From Mariniphaga sediminis (lineage in GTDB: Bacteria; Bacteroidota; Bacteroidia; Bacteroidales; Prolixibacteraceae), in NCBI RefSeq assembly GCF_003573545.1, contig NZ_QWET01000001.1, forward strand, positions 186,001 to 250,000: a stretch of 64,000 nucleotides of DNA, in the 5' to 3' direction. Numbering within the stretch: the stretch's first letter is position 1; each line of letters opens with the position of its first letter. Under the pieces are notes generated by a model. That model saw only the letters and a list, made by a program, of their open reading frames with translations. It was not told the origin of the DNA and did not search any database. Shown here piece after piece: positions 26,759 to 36,119 of the stretch. The position numbers were made by a program, and so were the translations under genes.

Positions 26759-29700
26759 ATGATGAATAAAACAGTTAGGTTTCTAAAAATGACCAAAGTA
26801 TTGTTGGTAATTCTTATGTGTTTGTGTTCATTTGAAATTATTGCCCAGGAAGTGACCGTCGCGGGTAAAGTAATGGATGAAGAAGGCAATTTATTACCGA
26901 ATGTTTCCATTGTGGAAAAAGGGACCACCAAAGGGACAATCACTAATTTGGAGGGTGAATATTCTATATCGGTTACTCCCGGTGTGACATTACAGTTTTC
27001 TTTTTTAGGTATGCGGCAAAAGGAAATTGTTGTTGACGGTCAAACCACAATAAATGTAGTTCTGAAGGAAGAAACTATCGGACTTGAGCAGATTGTTGTT
27101 ACCGGATATCAGACACAGCGTAAAGCTGATTTAACAGGGGCTGTATCGGTAGCAGAAATAGATGAAATAGAAGATTTGCCTCCGGGCAATATCATGAAAA
27201 ACCTGCAGGGAAGGCTCCCGGGTATTTCAATATATACGAATGGACATCCCGGCTCCCCGGCAACAATTCGGATAAGGGGTATTGGTACCTTAAATAACAA
27301 TGATCCGTTGTTTGTCATTGATGGCGTTCCGACTAAAAAAGGAATGCACGAATTAAATCCGAATGATATTGAATCTCTTCAGGTGCTAAAAGATGCATCT
27401 GCCGCCAGTATATATGGCTCCCGTGCTGCCAATGGAGTAATTATTATTACGACAAAGAAGGCAAAATCAAACAGGATGAGAATAGATTTTGACTTCAGCG
27501 CAACGTATCAGCAATATGAAAATCATTTGGATATGATGAATACAAGGGAACGTGCGGAAGTAGCATGGAGGGCTGCTGTTAATGACGGAATTGAGCCGAA
27601 CGATCAACTCTATCTTTTTGATACAGGAGTTGATGGGGAAGGTCATCCGGTGTTAAATGGTGTTTTGTTTCCTGAATTTATCGATCCGCAGAGAACTATG
27701 AGGCCAGGTGATACGGACTGGTTTGACGAAGTAAGTTCACCTTCTTTGTTGCAGTCTTATAACCTCACAATTTCAAATGGCAATGAAAATGCCAATTTTC
27801 TGATTTCGTTGGGGCATATGAATAATGATGGTATCATTAAGGGGTCTAATGTAGAACGGACAAATTTACGCCTGAATTCTGAATTCCGGTTTTTAGATAA
27901 TAAACTGAGGATTGGCGAAAATTTACAGATATCCCGACAGGCGGAAGTGCTTATTCCTTCAGATGATATTATGTTTCTTGCCCTGGTCCAGCAGCCCATT
28001 GTTCCGGTTTATACAACGGATGGTGGTTGGGGAGGACCTGCTCCCGGAATGTCTGACAGGCACAACCCCGTTCGTTTGATAGAGGATAATTTACAGAACA
28101 GGGGTACTTATGTAAGACCTTTTGGTAACATTTATGTTGAAGCAGAACCCATTCCCGGATTAAAGTTAAGAAGTAGCTTTGGAATTGATTACGGGATGCA
28201 TTACAGCCGGACGCTGCAAAAGAGTTATCGTTCGGGTTTTTTGAGCGAACCGAACAACAGAGTTTCAAATAGTATGTGGTTCAACGGCAGTTGGGTGTTT
28301 CAGAATACTGTAAACTATGATTTTACCGTTCAAAAACACACGTTTAGTCTATTGGCTGGTATTGAGCAGATTAAACACAATAGTGAAGAGTTTTCTGCCT
28401 CTCAGCGCGGGCTTGCAATAGAAAAAATTGATTATGCTTTTTTGAATGCGGCAACCGAACTCCCGGTTAACGGAGGTTCAGGGGGGCGTTATGCGCTGCA
28501 ATCATTTTTTGGCAAGGTAAATTACAGCTACGACGATAAATACCTTGCCTCCTTTACCATGAGGAGAGATGGATCTTCGCGGTTTGGTGAAAACAACAGG
28601 TATGGTAATTTCCCCGCATTTTCTGTTGGCTGGAGGGTTTCAGAGGAAAGTTTTCTTGATAAGGCAGAATTCATCTCTGATCTGAAGGTCAGATTTGGAT
28701 GGGGACAAAACGGAAATCAGGAAATTTCAAATACAGCAATCCATAATTTATACATTGCCCAGTATGCCACCAATGCAACATGGAGCCCGGATGGTGGAAC
28801 GGCTTATGATATTGATGGAGCCGACAGGGGAGAATTGCCTTCCGGTTTTCGGCTGACACAACAGGCCAATCCAAATCTAAAATGGGAAACAACTACCCAA
28901 ACGAATTTTGGTATTGACTTTTCTCTTTTTAATAGTCAGTTATATGGGTTGGCAGACTATTTTATTAAAAAAACCGAGGATATTCTTATTAGTCCGCCTT
29001 ATTTGGGAGCGATTGGTGAAGGAGGTGGCCGATGGGTTAACGGAGCTTCCATTGAGAATAAAGGAATTGAGATGGTTGTTGGGTATTTGAAGCAGGTTGG
29101 AGAAGTCCAGATTGATATTTCTGCCAATGCATCAAATTACAAGAACGAGGTGGTGTATTTGCCCGAAGAAGTGGTCAATGCTTATGGCGGAAACGGAAGG
29201 GATAAAAATATTCTGGGCAGATCCATAAATTCGTTGTTTGGGTATGTTCACGACGGTCTTTTTACTACCGAGGAAGAAGTGAATATGCATGTTGATCAAC
29301 CCGGGAAAGGGTTAGGCCGGATTAAATATGTTGATGTCAGTGAAGATGAGGTAATTAATGATGATGACAGGGACTGGATAGGTATTGGCGACCCACTTTT
29401 AGCGTATGGATTGAATGCTGATATTACCTGGAGGCAATTTAACTTAAAGTGTTTTTTCCAGGGAATTACCGGAATCGATGTTTTTAACGATACAAAAATA
29501 TATACCGATTTTACGACAGTACAGGGAACCAATTATGGAAGAAGAACCTTGAACGCCTGGTCTGAAAGTAATCCGAATTCCACTATTCCGGCGCTTTCAT
29601 TATCGGATAATAATAACGAAGCACGAACATCTACCTATTTTATGGAGAGCGGATCGTATCTGAAGTTAAGAAACCTTCAGATAGGGTATTCTATTCCTCC

Positions 29701-29866
29701 GTCTCTGTTAAGCAAATATTCTATTCGGAATATCCGGGTATTTATCCAGGGACAAAACCTTTGGACTATAAAAGATAAAAGTTTTACAGGGCCGGATCCT
29801 GAAAATCCCGGAAACGGTTATCCTATTCCAGCAATGTACACTTTAGGTGTTAATATTTCACTTTAA
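26759..29866 (+). CDS. SusC/RagA-family TonB-dependent outer-membrane transporter
   Basis: About 1035 aa starting at the tandem ATGs at 26759/26762, which open a signal peptide (ends near IIAQ). The upstream in-frame start at 26657 lies inside the kinase gene and is rejected. Order: carboxypeptidase-regulatory-like domain (VTVAGKVMDEEGNLLPNVSI), a Ton-box-like region before VVTGYQTQRKADLTGAVS, plug with IRIRGIGTLNNNDPLFVIDG and SIYGSRAANGVIIITTK, and a long C-terminal beta-barrel ending in an aromatic-containing strand. It imports oligofructosides across the outer membrane using TonB energy, with the SusD partner directly downstream. Confidence 0.93.
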   Translation: MMNKTVRFLKMTKVLLVILMCLCSFEIIAQEVTVAGKVMDEEGNLLPNVSIVEKGTTKGTITNLEGEYSISVTPGVTLQFSFLGMRQKEIVVDGQTTINVVLKEETIGLEQIVVTGYQTQRKADLTGAVSVAEIDEIEDLPPGNIMKNLQGRLPGISIYTNGHPGSPATIRIRGIGTLNNNDPLFVIDGVPTKKGMHELNPNDIESLQVLKDASAASIYGSRAANGVIIITTKKAKSNRMRIDFDFSATYQQYENHLDMMNTRERAEVAWRAAVNDGIEPNDQLYLFDTGVDGEGHPVLNGVLFPEFIDPQRTMRPGDTDWFDEVSSPSLLQSYNLTISNGNENANFLISLGHMNNDGIIKGSNVERTNLRLNSEFRFLDNKLRIGENLQISRQAEVLIPSDDIMFLALVQQPIVPVYTTDGGWGGPAPGMSDRHNPVRLIEDNLQNRGTYVRPFGNIYVEAEPIPGLKLRSSFGIDYGMHYSRTLQKSYRSGFLSEPNNRVSNSMWFNGSWVFQNTVNYDFTVQKHTFSLLAGIEQIKHNSEEFSASQRGLAIEKIDYAFLNAATELPVNGGSGGRYALQSFFGKVNYSYDDKYLASFTMRRDGSSRFGENNRYGNFPAFSVGWRVSEESFLDKAEFISDLKVRFGWGQNGNQEISNTAIHNLYIAQYATNATWSPDGGTAYDIDGADRGELPSGFRLTQQANPNLKWETTTQTNFGIDFSLFNSQLYGLADYFIKKTEDILISPPYLGAIGEGGGRWVNGASIENKGIEMVVGYLKQVGEVQIDISANASNYKNEVVYLPEEVVNAYGGNGRDKNILGRSINSLFGYVHDGLFTTEEEVNMHVDQPGKGLGRIKYVDVSEDEVINDDDRDWIGIGDPLLAYGLNADITWRQFNLKCFFQGITGIDVFNDTKIYTDFTTVQGTNYGRRTLNAWSESNPNSTIPALSLSDNNNEARTSTYFMESGSYLKLRNLQIGYSIPPSLLSKYSIRNIRVFIQGQNLWTIKDKSFTGPDPENPGNGYPIPAMYTLGVNISL

Positions 29867-29878
29867 ACTATTGAACCA

Positions 29879-31591
29879 ATGAAAAAATTACAGTTTATAT
29901 TTTTGATTCTATGGAGTGTCTTTCAAACTTCATGTAACAAGGATTTTCTCGATGTACCTCCGTTGGGAACAATCTCTGACGCGCAATTGAATACTCCTGA
30001 GAACATTGAAAAATTAATCATTGCAGCTTATTCCAGCCTGGGGAATGATCATTACACGGCTCCAAATTCCCTGTGGCCTTATGGCGATTTAAGAAGTGGT
30101 GATGCTTATAAAGGGGGAGCAGGCCCCACTGATTTAGGCGATTTTCACTTCTTTGAAACCTTTGTTTTTTATTCGCCGGACAACGGGCTTGCCGACATCA
30201 AATGGTTCAGACAATATGTGGCCATTTCCAGGGTGAATAATGCCTTACGCCGAATTAACGAAATGGACGAAGAAGAGTTTCCGCTAAAAAAGGTTCGTCA
30301 GGCCGAGTTAAAGTTTTTGAGAGGTCATTTTTTCTTTGACCTGAAAATTCTGTTTAAACACATCCCTCATTTTGATGAAACAGCTACCGTTGATGATATC
30401 AATAAAGCAGGCAATGATTTGTCTAATAATGAACTTTGGGATAGGATTGCAGCCGATTTTAGGTTTGCTGCTGAAAACCTGCCGGAAAGTCAAACACAAA
30501 TAGGAAGGATCAACAAATTCCAGGCAAAAGCTTATTTGGCAAAGGTTTTATTGTATCAGGCCTATGAACAGGATGAAAACCATAATGTTACCGGAATTAA
30601 TCAGGACAAGTTAAATGAAGTGGTTACATTGATTGATGAAGTAATTGCTTCAGGGAAATATAAATTGACAGATGATTTTGCTGAACCCTTTTTGTGGGAA
30701 TTTGAGAATGGCCCGGAATCTGTATTTGCCATTCAGCGTTCAATTGATGACAATACGCCGCAAGGCGGAAGAGTGGATTTTTCTGCCATGCTGAATAATC
30801 CTATGAATCCGGAATTCGGATGTTGCTGGTTTCATATCCCTTCACAGAACCTCGTAAATGCTTTTCAAACCAATTCAGAAGGACTGCCCTTATTTGATAC
30901 ATTTAACAATAATGATGTTAAAAATGTGCAGGATTTAAAGAGCGGGAATATAGATCCCCGTTTAAATCATACCGTTGCATTTCCCGGTGTTCCCTGGAAG
31001 TACGATCATAATCACATTTATCAAACCAATTGGGCAAGAACTGTAAATATTTATGGTTATTACTCCTCATTAAAAGAGAATGTTTCGCCGGATTGTGATT
31101 GTTTTGTAAAACTTCCGCCGTTCATGTCCAGTTCCAAGAATACAATACTTATACGATTTTCAGATGTATTGTTGTGGAAAGCTGAAGCTTTAATAGAGTT
31201 GGGCAGGCACGGTGAGGCGTTGCCCATAATAAACCGGATAAGGAGCAGGGCAGCTTCAAGTATTCAGAGACTTACGCTTCCTGATGAAACACTCATTGGA
31301 AATTATAATATTTCCATGTATGGGAGTACCGGTTGGACCCAGGACTTTGCAAGGCGGGCCCTGAGATGGGAAAGGCGATTAGAACTTGCCATGGAAGGCC
31401 ACCGGTTTTTCGATCTGGTTAGATGGGGTATCGCATCGGAGTATATCAATAATTATTTTGAAGAAGAGAAGAGTAAAAGAGAGTATTTGAGAGAGGCATA
31501 CTTTGAAAAGAACAGAGATGAGTACCTTCCTATCCCACAGCAACAGTTAAATTGGAGTAAAAATCTTTATGAACAAAATGCAGGTTGGTAA
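29879..31591 (+). CDS. SusD/RagB-family surface lipoprotein
   Basis: A 570-aa lipoprotein with lipobox Cys19. The start NKDFLDVPPLGTISD is the typical SusD N-terminus, the helical SusD TPR-like core lies around 100-250, and the C-terminal signature RRALRWERRLELAMEGHRFFDLVRWG is clear. It caps the SusC barrel and binds glycan at the cell surface. It begins 12 bp after the susC stop. The locus context indicates fructan as ligand. Confidence 0.93.
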   Translation: MKKLQFIFLILWSVFQTSCNKDFLDVPPLGTISDAQLNTPENIEKLIIAAYSSLGNDHYTAPNSLWPYGDLRSGDAYKGGAGPTDLGDFHFFETFVFYSPDNGLADIKWFRQYVAISRVNNALRRINEMDEEEFPLKKVRQAELKFLRGHFFFDLKILFKHIPHFDETATVDDINKAGNDLSNNELWDRIAADFRFAAENLPESQTQIGRINKFQAKAYLAKVLLYQAYEQDENHNVTGINQDKLNEVVTLIDEVIASGKYKLTDDFAEPFLWEFENGPESVFAIQRSIDDNTPQGGRVDFSAMLNNPMNPEFGCCWFHIPSQNLVNAFQTNSEGLPLFDTFNNNDVKNVQDLKSGNIDPRLNHTVAFPGVPWKYDHNHIYQTNWARTVNIYGYYSSLKENVSPDCDCFVKLPPFMSSSKNTILIRFSDVLLWKAEALIELGRHGEALPIINRIRSRAASSIQRLTLPDETLIGNYNISMYGSTGWTQDFARRALRWERRLELAMEGHRFFDLVRWGIASEYINNYFEEEKSKREYLREAYFEKNRDEYLPIPQQQLNWSKNLYEQNAGW

Positions 31592-31607
31592 TATAAAAAT
31601 GTGTGCC

Positions 31608-33026
31608 ATGAAATATTTAAAATTGAATTATCTGATAGTTTACTTTCTACTGGTCGTTTTTTCTTCGTGTGAGGAATATGTAAGCTCTCTAAAACTCGAT
31701 GCTGATGTTACAATACATGAGTTTACGATGAATAACAAGCAGGGTGAAATCAGTGAAGAGAATAAAACCATTGTTGTATATGTGCCGGCGGGGACCGATG
31801 TGACACAGATGTCCCCCAATATCTCATTGGATACTGACGCGGTATTGCTACCCGATGTTACATCAGGATACGATTTTTCTCAACCTGTTAAATTGAAAGT
31901 CATTAATGGAGATGTTTACAGCGAATATACCATTCACGTATTATTTATAGATCTTACCTTTTCTTCATTTTATTTGAATGGAGTAAGAGGTACCATAGAT
32001 AATAATGCAAATACAGTCACCGTAACACTTCCTGTAAATACAGATTTAACGAACCTGGTTGTAACAGCTGATGTCAATGAGAATGCAGTCATTTCACCTG
32101 ATATAACGTTAGGTTTGGATTTCACCAATCCGGTGGAGCTGACAGTTTCTAATCAGGGCGAATCCAAAACCTACACCATAATGGTGAAACTTCAGGAAAC
32201 CTATATGGGTTTTCTGGGTACCTATGCAGACTCTCTTTCTATTACCGAAGATGATGAAAAAGCAGCCGCTGAATGGTTTTTTGACAATTTTGAAAATGGG
32301 CGGTACGTCAGTTTTGACGCAATAAAAAGTGGTTCTGTAGATCTCAGCCAATACCAGGTATTATGGTGGTATCATGATGCTTCCCCGGATATACCTGAGA
32401 TAGCTTTAGATGCAGAAGTGTTGGGTGCCATTACTGATTTTTATAAAGCCGGAGGTGACCTGTTATTGAATACACATGCTGTTGGGTATTTATGGCCCAT
32501 GGGACGTATAACCAATAATTATGCAAAAGTAGTTGGTTCCGGCGGAGGTTGGGATCTTAATGACAGCTGGTATGTTGGAGTCACCGTTGGAGGGAACCTG
32601 CAACCGTACGATAAAAGTTCGCATCCCGTTTACCAGGGGCTTTCTACTGTTGTTCAGGGCAATGGCGATATTTGGATTCCGCTTACCTCTCCGGGATGGG
32701 TAGAAGATCACAACCATGTGATTATAGAAATAGCTCCTTTTCACGGATTTGACTATGGAAATGCCGGCGCTTATAATGCATTTAGAAATGCCAATCAGGT
32801 AGAGTGGCTGGGCGTTTGGGCCGGTAACCGGGATTATTATATGGCAGGCGTTATGGAGTTCCTGCCGACAGAAGAATTCCAGGGAAGAGTTATTGCACAG
32901 GGACTTGGAGCATTTGAGTTTAATAAAAATGCCCAGGGAGAATTAAATCCTGATGGAACAAACTTATACCAGAATAATGTTGAAAGATTTACGAAGAATG
33001 CGTTAGAATATCTGTTAACGAATTAG
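31608..33026 (+). CDS. Surface glycan-binding lipoprotein, DUF5018/DUF4960-like
   Basis: About 472 aa from the ATG at 31608, which best places the signal peptide and lipobox (VFSSC) followed by two Glu residues. Two Ig-like repeats of the DUF5018 type follow (about 20-105 and 105-190, each with a V-x-V-PxGTD or LPVNTD phrase), then a C-terminal domain of about 270 residues rich in Trp, similar to DUF4960. Levan loci of Bacteroides carry a protein of this layout immediately after SusD that binds fructan at the surface. Position and architecture match. It ends just before a strong hairpin. Confidence 0.72.
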   Translation: MKYLKLNYLIVYFLLVVFSSCEEYVSSLKLDADVTIHEFTMNNKQGEISEENKTIVVYVPAGTDVTQMSPNISLDTDAVLLPDVTSGYDFSQPVKLKVINGDVYSEYTIHVLFIDLTFSSFYLNGVRGTIDNNANTVTVTLPVNTDLTNLVVTADVNENAVISPDITLGLDFTNPVELTVSNQGESKTYTIMVKLQETYMGFLGTYADSLSITEDDEKAAAEWFFDNFENGRYVSFDAIKSGSVDLSQYQVLWWYHDASPDIPEIALDAEVLGAITDFYKAGGDLLLNTHAVGYLWPMGRITNNYAKVVGSGGGWDLNDSWYVGVTVGGNLQPYDKSSHPVYQGLSTVVQGNGDIWIPLTSPGWVEDHNHVIIEIAPFHGFDYGNAGAYNAFRNANQVEWLGVWAGNRDYYMAGVMEFLPTEEFQGRVIAQGLGAFEFNKNAQGELNPDGTNLYQNNVERFTKNALEYLLTN

Positions 33027-33035
33027 TAATGAAAG

Positions 33036-33065
33036 AGTATTTCCCGGAATTGTCCGGGAAATACT
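33036..33065 (+). terminator. Perfect 13-bp hairpin within the fructan operon
   Basis: AGTATTTCCCGGA (33036-33048) and TCCGGGAAATACT (33053-33065) pair perfectly around a 4-base loop ATTG and are followed by a T-rich run (TTGTTTATGTTT). It lies between the surface-binding gene and the first GH32 gene. It could be a partial intrinsic terminator or an mRNA-end stabiliser that keeps susCD-type transcripts more abundant than the enzyme transcripts. Confidence 0.6.
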
Positions 33066-33093
33066 TTGTTTATGTTTAATCATATAAATAGTA

Positions 33094-34653
33094 ATGATGA
33101 AGTTATCAGGGGAGAGAACAGGTTTATTTTTGTTGATATTTTGGGTGTCACTTGTTATGTACTCCTGTAGCTCAGGTGAAGATGATGATCCCATAGATGA
33201 GCACAAGAATTTAGAAGTGAGAAGTACACGGCCTTTTTACCATTTAACACCACCAACAGGCTGGATGAATGATCCCAATGGGATGGTTTTTTTTAAAGGG
33301 GAGTACCACATTTTTTATCAGCATAACCCAGACGACATAGTATGGGGCCCCATGCACTGGCGACATGCTATCAGTTCCGATCTTTTTCACTGGAAAGATC
33401 AGGGGATTAAAATTGAACCGGATGAGATAGGCACCATATTTTCCGGAAGTGCGGTGGTCGACTGGCAAAATACCAGTGGTTTTCAGACAGGGGATGAAGA
33501 GGTTTTGGTAGCCATGTTTACTCATGCCGGTAATTTGCAGGTGCAGAGCCTTGCCTACAGTAACGACCGGGGACGTACCTGGGAAAAATACGACAACAAC
33601 CCGGTACTTTCAAAGGTCGGTGATTTCAGGGACCCTAAAGTATTCTTCTATTCGCCTGAACAAAAGTGGATACAGGTGATTGCCGCAGGGGATCGAATTC
33701 AAATTTATTCTTCTTTGAATATGGTTGATTGGGTTTTTGAAAGTGATTTTGGACCAGGTATTGGTTACACAAATGGCGTATGGGAATGCCCGGATCTTTT
33801 CCCGCTTAAAAGTGAAGATGGAACAGAAAAGTGGATCATGATAGTGAGCGTGGGGGGAACCTCAGAATATAGCGGAGTGAATGGCGGGAGTGCTACTCAG
33901 TATTTTGTAGGAGATTTTGATGGAAATAAGTTTACCCATGAAAATGACGAAATATTATGGGCCGATTATGGTATTGATAATTATGCAGGCATCACCTGGT
34001 CTGATATTCCAAATGAAGATGGAAGAAGGATTTTTATCGGATGGATGAATAATTGGCATTATGCCGGACTCATCCCGGCCACAGAATGGAGAGGAGCAAT
34101 GACTGTCCCAAGGCAACTGGGACTGAAAAAAAACTCAGATAACGAGTATTTCATGACTTTTGAACCAGTAGAGGAATTGCTGGGGGTAGCAGGGAAAAAT
34201 GAAACCTATAACGAAGCGGTTCAGGAAATAAACATAGAAGATAATGAAATAATACAAAGTGGAAGTTTCAAAATTAAAACCCAAATTAATCTATCCAATA
34301 ACTCCTTTTTTGAGTTGAAAATATATAACAGCAGGGAGGAGGTCCTGTTGAAATACGATAAGAATCAGGCCGTTTTTAGTATAGATAGAAGTTTTTCAGG
34401 AAATACTCATGTTCACAATCTTTTTGTCAAAACAATAAAGTGTGATTACGCCATAAAAGATAATATCCTTCCCCTCGAAATACTTCTCGACCAGTCTTCA
34501 ATAGAGGTATTTGTCAATAACGGGGAAAAGGTTATGACAGCACTTATCTTTCCGCGTTACGAGTTTAATGATTTGAAAATTACCGGAAGCGGAGGAAGCG
34601 AACTGATACAGGGGCTGGAATTGGTGTCCATTAAAAAAACAGTTGATAATTAG
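33094..34653 (+). CDS. GH32 fructan hydrolase, probable surface lipoprotein
   Basis: A 519-aa glycoside hydrolase family 32 enzyme. The lipobox Cys25 is followed by SSGEDDD, an acidic stretch resembling the Bacteroidota surface-export signal. Catalytic residues are all visible: nucleophile Asp60 in WMNDPNG, the transition-state Asp180 in FRDP and acid/base Glu231 in WECPD. The five-bladed propeller is followed by a C-terminal beta-sandwich. It cleaves levan-, inulin- or sucrose-type beta-fructosides; endo or exo action cannot be decided by eye. It lies 67 bp after the glycan-binding gene. Confidence 0.9.
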   Translation: MMKLSGERTGLFLLIFWVSLVMYSCSSGEDDDPIDEHKNLEVRSTRPFYHLTPPTGWMNDPNGMVFFKGEYHIFYQHNPDDIVWGPMHWRHAISSDLFHWKDQGIKIEPDEIGTIFSGSAVVDWQNTSGFQTGDEEVLVAMFTHAGNLQVQSLAYSNDRGRTWEKYDNNPVLSKVGDFRDPKVFFYSPEQKWIQVIAAGDRIQIYSSLNMVDWVFESDFGPGIGYTNGVWECPDLFPLKSEDGTEKWIMIVSVGGTSEYSGVNGGSATQYFVGDFDGNKFTHENDEILWADYGIDNYAGITWSDIPNEDGRRIFIGWMNNWHYAGLIPATEWRGAMTVPRQLGLKKNSDNEYFMTFEPVEELLGVAGKNETYNEAVQEINIEDNEIIQSGSFKIKTQINLSNNSFFELKIYNSREEVLLKYDKNQAVFSIDRSFSGNTHVHNLFVKTIKCDYAIKDNILPLEILLDQSSIEVFVNNGEKVMTALIFPRYEFNDLKITGSGGSELIQGLELVSIKKTVDN

Positions 34654-34667
34654 TAAAAACGAGAGCG

Positions 34668-36047
34668 ATGAAATATAAGAATATTTATTATTTGTTGGTT
34701 TTTATCATTTTTATCGGGGCAGGATGTTCGGATGATGATAACTCTCCTGGAGAAGGTAATCAGGAGAATGAATTGAAAACATTTGCTCTGGATGAGAGCC
34801 GAAATAATATCCCTGTAACCTCGGAGGGCTCTATCGATGGTAATATGGTAGAGGTATTTTTACCGCCCGGAACTGATATCTCTGCTTTAGTAGCCGATTT
34901 TACACTTTCCGATAATGCAAAAGCTTTTATTGAAAATACGGAAGTTGTTAGCGGAAAGTCGGTTATTGATTTCCGGGAGGTGGTTGAACTAACGGTAATT
35001 TCAGAGAGTGGATTATCCCGGGTATACAAAGTTGGTATAAAACAGGATTATGAATCTGTTGACGAGGAAGCAGAGTATATAATGAATAAATATAATATTC
35101 CGGGTCTTCAGTTGGCTGTAACTTATAAGGAAAGGCTGGTTTATTTGAAATCATACGGGATAGCCGATAAAGAAACGAATGCACCTGTAACCAATGAATC
35201 CTTATTCCGGGTTGCCAGCGTTTCAAAGTCGGTTACTCTTGCTGCCATATTAAAGCTGATTGAAAATAATAAGTTGAGTTTTGACGATAAAGTATTTGGA
35301 AGCGAAGGTATTCTTGCTTTCGACTACGGAACACCACCTTATGGTCAGCATGTGGAATCAGTAACCGTTAAACATTTAGTAGAACATAAATCAGGGTGGA
35401 CCAATTACCCCTTTGATCCTATGTTTGGTTACCCGGGGTATAATAATGAAGAACTTTTAAACGAAATGTTAGACAACAGATCTATCGCCAATACTCCGGG
35501 AACCGTTGAGAATTATTTGAATTTTGGCTATTTCGTTTTGGCCAGGGTTATTGAAAAAATAACCGGGCTTCCGTACGAAGAATATGTTCAACAGGCCATA
35601 CTTGAACCCTGTGGTATTAGTAATATGAAAGTGGGTAAAACGTTGGTCACGGATCGGTTTGAAAAGGAAGTGGTTTATTATGATCAGGAAAACTATAGTC
35701 CTTACCTTATTGATGTCGCACGGATGGATGCCGGCGGCGGATGGATAGCCAGTGCAGAAGATCTGACCCGCTTCCTGGTCAGGATGGACAGAAACAATTC
35801 GAAGCCGGACATTTTATCCGCCACTAGTCTGAATTACCTCTATCTGTCCTATGGAACATGGGTTTTTAATGGTTCCATGTCAGGTACCGCTTCATCGTTA
35901 TCCAGAATCAATGACGATTTGGGAGGTTCGGTAGTGGTAAATACCAGAGCTATACCCGATACGGAAATGCTGTCAGCTATAAATAATTTACTCACTGTTC
36001 GTATCGCAAGTATAACCAAATGGCCTAAGTATGATCTTTTCGACTGA
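34668..36047 (+). CDS. Beta-lactamase-fold serine hydrolase lipoprotein with Ig-like N-terminal module
   Basis: A 459-aa lipoprotein (Cys20) followed by SDDD, an acidic surface-export-like signal. Residues about 36-126 form a DUF5018-type Ig-like module like those in the glycan-binding protein of the same operon. The rest is a class-C beta-lactamase/esterase fold with SVSK (184-187, nucleophile Ser184 and Lys187) and YLN (283-285). The domain after the YLN motif is short, and the usual late H/K-T/S-G motif is not obvious. It probably acts as a surface esterase or peptidase; antibiotic resistance is unlikely. It is placed between two GH32 genes. Confidence 0.72.
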   Translation: MKYKNIYYLLVFIIFIGAGCSDDDNSPGEGNQENELKTFALDESRNNIPVTSEGSIDGNMVEVFLPPGTDISALVADFTLSDNAKAFIENTEVVSGKSVIDFREVVELTVISESGLSRVYKVGIKQDYESVDEEAEYIMNKYNIPGLQLAVTYKERLVYLKSYGIADKETNAPVTNESLFRVASVSKSVTLAAILKLIENNKLSFDDKVFGSEGILAFDYGTPPYGQHVESVTVKHLVEHKSGWTNYPFDPMFGYPGYNNEELLNEMLDNRSIANTPGTVENYLNFGYFVLARVIEKITGLPYEEYVQQAILEPCGISNMKVGKTLVTDRFEKEVVYYDQENYSPYLIDVARMDAGGGWIASAEDLTRFLVRMDRNNSKPDILSATSLNYLYLSYGTWVFNGSMSGTASSLSRINDDLGGSVVVNTRAIPDTEMLSAINNLLTVRIASITKWPKYDLFD

Positions 36048-36119
36048 TGACAGAGAGCATGCAGGCATTTGCCAATTAAACGAAAGATTTTAAGAGAAAC
36101 ACTTAATCGAACAAAATAT

